Below are positions 54,151 to 64,000 of a stretch of 64,000 nt of DNA, in pieces. The position numbers and the translations under genes are program-made. The stretch spans positions 4,030,001 to 4,094,000 of the forward strand of contig CP075492.1 in the NCBI GenBank assembly GCA_021613535.1, read 5' to 3'. Under the pieces are notes generated by a model. That model did no database searches. It was not told where the DNA came from and saw only the letters and a list, made by a program, of their open reading frames with translations. How positions within the stretch are numbered: the stretch's first letter is position 1; every line of letters begins with the position of its first letter. The DNA is from Adineta vaga. Lineage: Eukaryota; Rotifera.

Positions 54151-56434
54151 ATTAGGTGGTGCTGAACTCAATCTATTGTCATTCCATTTTTGACATTTTT
54201 CTTTCTATGTAAATAATATTTTTCTAATCGTTCGTTCTTCCTCTCCAGGTGCTTTTTTTTCTCTCTTCACGCTTCGCTCCGGCCTTGTCTTCTGCATTTC
54301 TTAAAATGATTAATAGCAACTCTTCTTTTTCTCTTTATTTCTCTTCTTTTTTCTTTCTTGTCTATAAGAATTTCATTATCCATGGATTTATTATGAGAGT
54401 GAAATACAATTGTTAAACAAAGCTTCAACAATTCATAGAATTAATTCATAATCAGTATCATAAACATTAAAACTAAAGATTCTTTCTTATATTTCATCGA
54501 AACAGAATCGACAAAAATACTCGATGAACCCTGCTTCAGTAACTTTTTCCAGCATTTACCGAAATTCTTGTAGATATATGCATTCATTGTGTTTGCTTAT
54601 AGAAGTGTAAGAAAAGAAAACAAGAGGATAACTAATCAATAAGATTCTTCATCTGCAAAACACATTCATAATGGAATTCTTAGGCGATGCAGAACTGTTT
54701 GCATAACTGAATTTGTTCCAGACAATAACGTTGGTAAATGATTAGTACATTACTGATTGCATTTCAGTCATAACAACTGTTATATACTTAGATTAATAAT
54801 CTATTTTCCAGATAACTTAATCGATATTCTATGGTTTCAATATAGCAACAATAGGTACCATTGATTAACACCATTATAATGGGGTAGTTTTGAAAATATC
54901 ATACATTTTTGAAAAATATGTATTGATTGATATCTTTGTTATGACACTGGTAGTTGTTTTCGCAGGCATGTATATCAACAGCTGTTGATAAATTGATCAC
55001 ATTTCTTTTGACAATCGAATGTCATGTATACAAAAGAACATTTGACTGGAGTGATCTGGTTTATTTTGAATTTTAACCGATAAGATCAATCATTTCAAAT
55101 GTTTTTCTCTTAATGTCGTGCTCAATCGAACAGTCTCTCTCTCTCTATCTCTTCGTATGGCGACAAGTTGAGAAAAATATGATCGTATCGGTCACTTGGA
55201 AAAGGATCATAAATCATTGAAACATAATAAAACGGTGAGAGAAAATGAGAGTGAGAGAGCTTCTCGTTTGCCTTTTCAAAGAGAAAATTGCATTGATTAC
55301 TGGCTCGTTAGCTAAATGATCATAACTGGAAGGATGTATTCGAAAAAAAGGAGAACATTTTCACCTCAATCAGAAAGGAATAAAATGCGTTGTATCAATG
55401 AAGTGCTAACTGTTTTGATGCTGTTTGAAATTGATGTGTAAAATGATATTTAATGAAATAAACTTAGTTTATGCATATTTCCACGATACTTCTGAACAGC
55501 TGTCTTCGCAGTCGGATATGATTTATTAGACAATTGTGTAATGTGTAAAAGAGAGACTCTTAGTTAATTTATATAAACGATATGATCTTTTTTTTCGTGA
55601 TAGGATCAATCATTTCAAATGTTGTTCTCTTAATGTCATGTTCAATCGAATGAGCAAATTCAGTTGTTGTTTTCTCTTTTTTCACTGAATATATTTGTCA
55701 TCAATCGAATAGTCTCTCTCTCTCTCTCTTTATATGACGACAAGTTGAGAAAAATATGATCTTATCGGTCACTTGGAAAAAGATCATAAATCATTGAAAC
55801 ACAATAAAACTGTGAGAGAAAACGAAAGCACACGAGAGAGAGAGGGAGAGAGAAATAGAGATTCTCTTTTGCATATTCGAACAGAAAAGTGCATCGATTG
55901 ATATCCAGTTGACCGAATGACCATCATTGAAAAAATACATCTTAAAACAAATTAATTTATATGGTGTACTTTGGATAAATAATGAACAGGTAATAACAAC
56001 TTGAAAATGCGGACAGATATGATTTGTCAAATAAATGAGATGCTCTACATACAGAACTTTACTGGAAAACAAATCAAATCTGTTTTTCTTTGTGCAGATG
56101 TCTTTTTTCTCTTTGTTGGACACGTGCACTTACTGAACAGGTGATACAACAATGACTAAGAAAAAACTGAAGAAGAAGACGACGATTGTACATTCTTTCT
56201 TAGTAAAGAAATTAGAAAGAAGGCATTTTTATAGTATAAAGCGAAGTTCACAGTGAATAGATAGAATGACGATTTAAGACGTTATAAACGTAAAATCAGT
56301 GACATATTGTGTAATGTTATTTTTTATTCGCTTTAATCAGATTATAACACTTACAATATCGATAAACATTTTATTGATTATATGTTCAATCTAATAAAAT
56401 AAAATCTTTTAGATCAATAGATTCATCATTTCAA
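54151..56434. other. Gene-free region with a dispersed tandem duplication
   Basis: About 2.3 kb between PKN and the nuclear receptor, AT-rich with CT and GA microsatellite tracts. It contains the two-copy direct repeat listed at 55081-55905. No gene is supported. Confidence 0.6.
55081..55905. repeat. Two-copy direct repeat, about 220-300 bp each
   Basis: Copy A at about 55081-55305 and copy B at about 55601-55905 share GATCAATCATTTCAAATG, TCTCTTAATGTC, a CT run, GACAAGTTGAGAAAAATATG, TATCGGTCACTTGGAAAA, GATCATAAATCATTGAAAC and a GA-rich end. Copy B carries an extra segment of about 60 bases between the ATCGAA boxes. The copies lie 520 bases apart and have diverged by substitutions and microsatellite changes. 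No terminal inverted repeats or coding capacity are seen. Confidence 0.75.
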
Positions 56435-57464
56435 ATGTTCAATCCATCTTCAACCTGTTTTTCTATCCAATCCTATCCATTAACCGAAGTTTCAACGTTC
56501 AATTCGATATCATTACGAACAAATAATGATCCTGTTACAACAAATGATTATTCATCCTATTATTCTCATACAACGTCGTCTTCTCCTCTCGATCATTCGA
56601 ATCCAACAAGTATATTCTTCTTTCATTTATGACAAAGATCTATGATTTATTTTCATTATTTTAGATACAGATCGACATTCATCATCCTTGTTTCAATTCC
56701 GTAGTAGTCGTTGTCTTGTATGCAATGATCGTTCATCGGGTATTCATTTTGGCGTCTCAACATGTGAAGCATGCAAAGCATTTTTTCGTCGAACAAATCT
56801 TTCATCGTATTCTATTTCACTTCCATGTTCACCAAATCGATGTGAAATTAATGTGAAAAATCGTAATAATTGTCCAAGTTGTCGTTTTGACAAATGTAAA
56901 CGTCTTGGAATGGATCGAGATAATGTTATCTATGGTAAACCATCAAAACGACAAATTCATCATCAAGATTATTATATTGAACAATTAGCAAATACTTCAA
57001 ATGAATTAATAAAAATATTTCATAATATTCATTCAAATTATCACATATCATTAGATTCATTTGAAAATAAGCAACAAATCGATGCATTTGGACAAATTGT
57101 ATTTCAATTTTTCTATTTACAAACATCTCCAACTCATCTCAATCCATCGGATATTATTCATCGAATTCTTATTTTATTCTATAAAAATATTCTTATAATG
57201 GATTATTGTTTTACACAAAATATCAATTTACGAGCAATACTTTGTGTATGGTTATTTGTGTATTATTATGAAACCTTTTTATTTAAACAAAAACTTTCTC
57301 AAGATAAATTAACTACATTAATTAAATTACTTGATATGGAAATGGCGAAACTTCATGATGATTATGATCAAATTGAAAACAAAGAAAAATTTTTTAGAAT
57401 AGATTTTTTGAATACATTTTCTAAGTATACTGATCTTTTACAAGAAATTCATCAGACAAATTAA
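56435..57464 (+). CDS. Nuclear receptor, divergent, short ligand-binding domain
   Basis: Nuclear receptors are ligand-regulated transcription factors. Two exons, 56435-56609 and 56665-57464, give 324 aa. A Ser/Thr-rich N-terminus of about 65 residues precedes the C4 DNA-binding domain: CLVCNDRSSGIHFGVSTCEAC, P-box region CEACKAFFRR (most receptors have CEGCKGFFRR), second finger CSPNRC..NNCPSCRFDKCKRLGM. All eight zinc cysteines are present. The remainder (about 190 residues) is helical (IVFQFFYLQTSP, ILILFYKNILIMDYCFTQN, AILCVWLFVYYYETFLF) but short for a ligand-binding domain, with no clear AF-2 helix at the end. It resembles expanded supplementary receptors in nematodes and rotifers. Orphan; ligand unknown. 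Confidence 0.85.
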
Positions 57465-57480
57465 ATAAATAAATAAATAA
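57463..57480 (+). repeat. (AAAT)n run at nuclear-receptor 3'UTR start
   Basis: A short tetranucleotide run begins at the stop codon and supplies overlapping AATAAA signals. Confidence 0.6.
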
Positions 57481-59165
57481 CTTAACATAGGATAGAAATC
57501 GTTTTTTTTAATATTTGGAAAGTAATAAACATTCTTCTATTGTGATAACGACAATCATCAAGTCGAACAATTCTTAACAATAGTGGTGAACATATGATTT
57601 TAGTTTCTGATCAGATATACATACCTGTGACTCATAATGTGTACTGTGAGCTATTAACTGCTTGAGTTAATTATGAGGATATTGAAATTTTTGAATATGT
57701 AACGTCAAATCAGATTTTGATGACAGATAAGAATAATGAAAATCTAGAGTAAAAAAGCTGTCGTCGGTCACGTCGAGAATATCTTTCGAGCATTGAGTAC
57801 AACGGACAAGATTCTTATTCAATTGGTAAAGAGATTAATATTACATACTATATACTAAATGCTTTCAAATCGATCATATGTCATATTGGCTATTTTTGAA
57901 CGACTGAGGAGCATTTTCATCGTAAGAGAAAACATGGATGGACTATCACTAGGTGTTCTTGTAGATCATTTACCAATGAAATAAGAAAGAAATCAACTGA
58001 CGCAATATACACAGAAGATTCGAACTGTTTGTTGGCAAATCAAAATTTCCTATATAAATATTATGGAATGAGATGTAAACAAAGAATTGAACTACGATTA
58101 ATCAAGGATACCAATCTCAGTATTATATTTATGTTAATATGCATTGAAAAGTAAATCAGCTGACAAATGAAGACTTTTCTAATAATTCGTACAGCCCACA
58201 TAAACAATTACAATTTCTGAACAAAATAATATTTTTTATATGAATTTGACTTTTCTCATCTTTTGATTAACGTTCAACTGTGTAGCTGCTGCTGACCATC
58301 GTCATTTGGAGTACAAATGATTGAACTATAAGAATAATTTCTGCTAATATTAGAGTTCTGAAAAATGTAATTAGAATTAATTAATAAATGACAAATATAC
58401 TTGTCCATATAACAGTAAGTAAACGTAGTACAAAAAGACGAGAAAATCTCATTTTCCTAGACTACATTGCCATTTGTATGTAAAAGAAAGAATTATTTTT
58501 AAAGTAAATACAGTTATGTGATGTCATTGCAAAGCATCTGTTAAAGTATCAACAATATTACTTCATACATTGAATGATCGATCTATGAAACAATGCTTCA
58601 AATTTTATCAAATTTAATTTTAAAAGTATTCCGAAATTTTAGTGAATAGTCGAGGGATTTATTCCCGTTTCATCGACCAAATGCTAATATTAACTGTTCA
58701 AATCCTAGCTCATGCCGAATTATAGATAACTTAAGACAATTAACATTGGCTGATTATTTCGAAAAAATCAGCCAAACTATTACTGTTTGAATAGATTGTG
58801 TGGAATGAAAAGTGTTGATGAAACTAGACTGAACCCATCCATCCTTAAGACCGAAATATTTCACAGATGTTTTGTCAATAAATATTGTTTTCACACTTAC
58901 TTATAACTGCTCATATAAAAAGATTCAAATATTGTTCAATTACAACTTGAAACTGGTTTTTTACTTCAATGAAATATTAACTGATACTAGGAATAAAGCA
59001 TGTTCAAGTCAAGTGTTCCAAAATAACAATTTTTCCGATTCTATATGCAAAAAAGAAAGAATAAACGTTCTCTTGAAAAACAAAATATAAGACTAATAAT
59101 AATTTGACGATTGATTTTGTTGTACAACAAATACATTCTTACTCGACACTTTGTTCTCAGAGAGA
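57481..59165. other. Gene-poor region
   Basis: About 1.7 kb. A minus-strand stretch at 58280-58470 has a signal-peptide-like start (MRFSRLFVLRLLTVIW) but its splice phases do not agree, so it is not called. Confidence 0.5.
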
Positions 59166-60678
59166 TCACACAAGATAAAAAAACAAAAAAACTTTCATAT
59201 CATGTATAAGACATTCAGATTCACTTTCAGCATATCGCATCATAGCAGATAACGGCAACTTTATAATTATCGCGGATATAATTGATCTATGAGGTCCATC
59301 ACAGTAGAGCTCCGTCCCTACAACAAAGTCTATCAAAAGAATTATTGAAATAATATACGAAGCCAATGAAGCTTCGATTAGCCATCGAATAAGGACCATG
59401 TATGTAATATTGAACTTGTTATTCGTCAAATCGAGCCATGTGTAGAGAAATGAGGAAAACACATAGAAGAATATAAATATCATTTCTAATTTTAAGAAAC
59501 GAATTATCACTGAATGTCTCATTTCATGTTCGTTTTAGAATATTCCGTTGTTATCACTATCCATATCTCCGAAGTCATCCGATTCGTGTACAGCAGAGAA
59601 CATGCCGAAAAAATAAATTGGGAGAACCACTAATGTACACAGATATACCTGGATATGTATTAAAACGATGATGTGTATGAATAACCAAATCTGTATAGTA
59701 CCAAAACATAAAAATTCTTACTAGTTTTGTCATTAAACGGTACTAGATAACAGGGAAACGAACGTGAAAATATACAGTTGAGAAAAAAGAAACGTTCTTC
59801 GTTTGATCAGTTCTTGTTCAGAATGTAAATCTGTCTGTACATGGTATTATTTGAACGAATTTCACGCCTTGCTTTTCTTTTTGATAACTTGATTTTATTG
59901 ATTTCAAGAACTTGAAAGTCAAAATCGTCTTTTTTCCCCAACATTTGCTTTACTACTATATGAACATAATAGAGGTAATCTATTGACCATTCTTCAATAG
60001 ATAAATCATGTATCAGTTCGTCTATTGTTGTATTTTGTGAAAAATGATGCGATGTTATTAAGAGAGAAGGTGAAAGTTCTCATAGTTTGTATATTGTTGA
60101 AAAAGATCAAGATATGATTGATCATAAAAATATTCGAGAGTTGAAATGAGAAATTATTCACTCTGTATACATTTCATTCTCATATCTGTAATAGTTATCT
60201 TTGTCGAAGAATTTATTTCAATAAAATTCGTTTGAGTTGTACAATTTGGAGATAAACCATAGAAATATTGATTATCATGGATTAAAGCATGTGCAGTTGC
60301 AAGAGCAATATAATAGATTCTATATATTGTCGAAATTTGTTCCATAAGTTGATATATATATATATATATATCTTGAAGATACTGTAAATGAGCTGAAAGA
60401 AATCGACGATAATCTATTTGTTCATAAATTTGAAACGAGACTATTCATTAAATCAATTCGCAATTCTTCAGAAATAAATCTATGGATATTTATAGTAAAT
60501 GTTTATAAGATAAGGATTTTTTATTAAATATTGTCGCGAATCCTATCATGAATTTGACACGATAAAGTGTTATAAATACTCCGAGGAAAGTTGTGGCACA
60601 TAGATAAATACTCAATTGTGTATTGATCCCTAAGTATTTAAAATAATATTTTTGTCTTATGAGAATACTCTGATTCAA
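59166..60678 (-). pseudogene. Decayed polytopic membrane-protein gene
   Basis: Along the minus strand, coding-like pieces appear in order but are separated by stops and frame changes. They are a first membrane segment (LSIYLCATTFLGVFITLYRV, about 60600), MEQISTIYRIYYIALATAHA and LIHDNQYFYGLSPNCT near 60345-60240, a TAA, FYDQSYLDLFQQYTNYENFH, TIDELIHDLSIEEWSIDYLY, KLSKRKARREIRSNNTMYRQ, and finally a frame at 59522-59166 with membrane segments (LEMIFIFFYVFSSFLYTW, SLASYIISIILLIDFVV). A TA microsatellite at 60354-60371 interrupts one piece. The pattern of an extracellular Cys/Asn-rich region between terminal membrane helices recalls an expanded bdelloid family of unknown function (recollection, weak). 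Confidence 0.45.
60354..60371. repeat. TA dinucleotide microsatellite
   Basis: An uninterrupted AT/TA run inside the decayed membrane-protein gene. Slippage here is a likely cause of one frame change. Confidence 0.7.
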
Positions 60679-63176
60679 ATTAACTATAATTCACATGAAA
60701 AAACTTTTCAAACTTTTACTACATTTGGATCAGTTTTAAAGTTTTAATTTTTATTATTTAATAGTCTTGTCATGAACAAAAAAACTAATTAATAGTTAAA
60801 AAAATACGTTGGAGATAAGACTAAATAGCGGATGGAAAAAAAATAGCGAAAGATAAAACAAATATTTTGTTATATCTATGATGGTACGTGGAGAAAATGG
60901 AGAAAAAAGAATATTATTTTGATGTTTACTTCATAGCGTTTGGATAAATCTCATCAACAATCAGAGAGCGATTTTCTCGTTAATTTGGTGCTTATTCAGA
61001 TATACAAACTATATAGAACTTCTATTAGAATCAATCAAATAATGATGGAATAACCCATATTGCTTCTCTTTCATGCTTATATAATAGATATCTAGACATC
61101 CGATCATTTTGATACATCACGTCGTTCAATAATAGAGTCGATTATTTTAATATCGTTATCTTTTGATCATTTCCATAGGAATGTTGCACGTTCTTTAGAT
61201 AAACTGGTTATTTCAAATAGACAACTTGAAGAAAAGCATGTCTATGACGAAATTATATAGAAGAAAAAAAATAGTACATAACGATAACTTTTCCTTGATG
61301 CCTTTTCTCAATGACCTCAATTGAAAATGGTATGCTTAATTGCATATTTACCAACATCCAATTGTTCGATATGAACTATCCAAGGACATTTTCATGGAAA
61401 TAGTCATTATGCAATGTTTCAAATACAATGAATAGAAGTTTTAATCTAAATTTCATATTTTAAAAGATAACGTCAAAACTCTCTCTCTCTCTTCTGCAAA
61501 GAGAATCAAAACAACTAATCCTTTCTCTCAATTGCTTGCAGTCGATGAAATGTCAAGGAATCATCTTATCAATAAATCTCAATGTACACAGTAGGTATCA
61601 TCTGATCATCTGCATAATAAGCATATTATTCTTTATCCGATCACATTTAATGTGAATATTAAAAACACGATATCTTCGATTAAATAAAACAAAGCTGATC
61701 AGAAATCATCTTTTGATTAATAGCTATTGCTAGACATAATTATATCAAATTCTCGTAGTAGTAGTAGTAATATCATCAACGACGACGACGACGACGTGAT
61801 AACCTTCTTCAACATTTCTCTCACGATTATACTATTAAATAGACAATAGTGTAATTAATCATTTTTCATTATCATGATAAAAATTCTCCTTTCTTCAAAG
61901 ATTAATCTTTGTCAATAACATTGTTCCAATGAAATCTTAAAATTATATTTTTATAAATTCTCTATTAGGCTTGTTAGCCTTGAGATCCCTGAAGAATCTC
62001 TATACATATTTAGACTAACAAGCACTTGGTAGGAGTTGTCTAGCAAGAAAAAAAAAGAAATCATAATGACATGTGTTTAGCAGCTGACTTTTGTCTGTTG
62101 AATCTATATTGATTGATAATTCCCATCGATCGATGCAATAAAAAAAACAGTCAATTTTTTTCTTTCGACTGTATTGTCTATACATGAAAGACGAGAATTT
62201 GGATTCGTAGTTGCTATTTTTGGAAAGTGTATAAATATGTTAGACATGATCTCATGTTATTATGTGTATCACTTTCATCTAATCAATGAAATATTAATAA
62301 TTGATTACAGATTGAATCTTCTGGTTTTTTTCTTGTTCGATTACGTTCTTTATCCAATCTATAAATGCACTGATGGTTTATATTAATGGAATCTATCTAA
62401 TTTATCATCAACTGTTAACTAATCAACGAGGTTATTATCAACGACTAATATTCATACAATAATGACAAAATCAATCAATCTGATATATATTTAAGAAAGG
62501 ATTGACAGAAAAGATATGTTGTTTATGTATTCATAAAATATAATATCTCAGAGGAAGTAATCTTTAATAGTATAGGAACAGAAGGTTTCGACCAAGTATG
62601 TGTGTAACTAATTAATGATGAAGGTTACTTTTTTCTTCCGGATCAGATATGATATTATTGTCATACCTAGCATTTAGAACTGTTATCATGTCAGATGTAA
62701 AATGACATCATGCGCTGTATGTATCGTCTTTTTCTTGATCGATCCTTGTGGTAAATAGAATGAATGATATAGACCGAACAGGTATAATATGGCAATGACG
62801 ATCGTCTCTTTTCTTCATTCATTATTGATCAGATAGAAGAAGAGAGAAAAAAAGACACAAGATATAACACTATCAATATACAAACAAATATTTAGCCTAT
62901 TCTCTATCGAAATACATAGATCCTTCTTCTTCTTCTTCTTCCTTTCCTTCTTCTCGATACTCATAGTCAACGTTAGGAGAAGAACAAGAGAGAAGAAAAA
63001 AAAAAGGAGCTGTTTCTCTTTCTCTGCTTGTTCGCGTTGTCTATGCACATAATCGTTGGCGTTCTTGGCCAACATACACATATACACACAAATACAACGT
63101 CGAATCGTTTCACAAGCACCAATTTCTTTTGTATTAAATCCTTATTGATTGCAATCTTCAAGGAGACAAAGACGAA
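60679..63176. other. Gene-free region
   Basis: About 2.5 kb. It holds short repeats at 61755-61796 (GTA then CGA trinucleotide runs) and an inverted repeat at 61977-62036 (GCTTGTTAG with CTAACAAGC). Purine tracts near 62990-63010 produce spurious frames. No gene is supported. Confidence 0.55.
61755..61796. repeat. Trinucleotide microsatellites (GTA)n and (CGA)n
   Basis: A short GTA/TAG run is followed within about 20 bases by a CGA/ACG run. Not within any supported coding sequence. Confidence 0.75.
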
Positions 63177-63278
63177 ATGAGTTTTTTTATCGATAATTGT
63201 TGTTTAAAACTGAATTATCTTGTTTGTGGTTCGAATGAATCTTCAACAGAAAAGAAGAAGAGAAAGTTCAAGTCTCGG
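63177..63278 (+). CDS. Possible first exon of a gene leaving the window
   Basis: ATG at 63177 opens 34 codons: MSFFIDNCCLKLNYLVCGSN, ESSTEKKKRKFKSR. They end at a consensus donor (CGG/GTAAGT) in phase 0. The length, codon use and strong donor suggest a genuine 5' coding exon with its next exon beyond the right edge or after a long intron. The cysteines near the N-terminus could be lipidated. No family can be named from this fragment. Confidence 0.35.
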
Positions 63279-64000
63279 GTAAGTCTCATCTTTTTTTGAC
63301 ACAAGGGAAATTTTGAACATATTGATTCATATACATAGGAGAAATATTCTGATCACCGATCATGACTAAATCACATGAGACCATTAGAAGATCTGCGTTT
63401 TTTCTTGACATGAACCATTGACTTGAGAGAAAACAGTTATTCAATAAGGAATATGATTTGATTGCAGAAGTGTTTCTTTCCTATATGGTTTCTTAATCAT
63501 GTCTATCGAGAAGCCTACTTTAAAAATTAGAAGAAAAGAAGAATTCTATTAGAAATTGACTTTGATCGAAAAGAAGAAAAAAAAGAAACGAATACTTGAT
63601 TATGGCATCAAGATAAAATCGCTTGGAGATAGTTAATTGAGCTTGAATAAAATAAGAATATGAACAATGGCTTAGGAAGCTCGTGTAAACATCTTCATGC
63701 ATATGCGTCCATATTTGCCTACGGACATGATATAGTGATGGTGGGATGCCATTAAGTACTCTATGTGTGAACGTGCGAGAGAGAAAGAACAATAATTATG
63801 TCATGTTCTCAGATGCAAGGCGGAATGCTGCTAATCGGTCATATATGTTCTACGCTTCGCTAGTTCTCACTGTTTTCTTATCATCGTTTTAACCAATAAT
63901 CTATTATAAAACTGATCATTATTTCAGGCTAAAATTTTTCATCAACATTGCCTATATTAATTCTATTAGTTGCCGTTCTTCTTCTTCTTTTCTTTTGTGT
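63279..64000. other. Intron or intergenic, right edge
   Basis: About 720 bases. No further exon is recognised, only a low-complexity minus-strand frame at 63520-63792. Confidence 0.5.

Noticed and set aside
58280-58470. Small secreted-peptide-like gene on minus strand (MRFSRLFVLRLLTVIW.., then SSIICTPNDDG)
   Set aside because: The only usable donor leaves phase 1 while the downstream exon needs phase 0, so the spliced frame stops at once. Possible relic, not called.
62815-63161. Minus-strand frames rich in Lys and Phe
   Set aside because: Produced by GA/CT tracts. No domain, splice or start context.

Overview
This is an AT-rich animal nuclear window with compact, intron-dense genes. Most introns are about 50-60 nt with GT..AG ends. 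The best fit is a bdelloid rotifer (Adineta/Rotaria type). The reasons are the conserved metazoan genes (COPA, NBAS, CEP83, TBC1D19, PKN, HAX1, a nuclear receptor, a peptide-type GPCR), a DYW-type pentatricopeptide repeat gene of the kind reported from rotifers, an F-box gene with divergent repeats, and many short relics and duplicates. The assignment is inference from gene content. There are no bacterial operons, ribosome binding sites, CRISPR arrays, rRNA genes or intact transposase genes.

Layout: (1) 1-3.8 kb, minus strand: the 5' end of an NBAS-like gene running off the left edge, then CEP83. (2) 4.46-4.54 kb: tRNA-Ser(CGA). (3) 5.1-7.9 kb, plus: a nine-exon PPR gene ending in a complete DYW cytidine-deaminase-like domain. 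(4) 8.8-13.7 kb, minus: a tandem pair of GT61 glycosyltransferase genes, one intact and one frameshifted. (5) 16-19 kb: a divergent pair of unrecognised genes. (6) 20-28.7 kb: small or unrecognised genes, a HAX1-derived relic and two foldback, MITE-like insertions. (7) 29.2-37 kb, minus: HAX1, COPA and a secreted cysteine-rich protein, tightly packed. (8) 37.4-42.1 kb, plus: TBC1D19 and an F-box gene. (9) 45-48.2 kb: a GPCR, a decayed ORF and a 75-aa membrane protein. (10) 49.4-54.2 kb: protein kinase N. (11) 56.4-57.5 kb: a nuclear receptor. (12) 57.5-64 kb: gene-poor, with a decayed membrane-protein gene and a possible first exon of a gene leaving the right edge.

Functionally, COPA and NBAS both serve Golgi-ER retrograde traffic and TBC1D19 is Rab-GAP-like, but they are probably neighbours by chance. 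The most unusual items are the plant-type RNA-editing-factor architecture in an animal, the PKN whose first HR1 repeat is a copy of its second, the recent GT61 tandem duplication with pseudogenisation, the HAX1 fragment duplication, and two genes whose first coding exon is only 3 or 4 nt. Exon joins were worked out by eye from splice signals and reading phase. Where total coding lengths are stated, the joined exons are a multiple of three.
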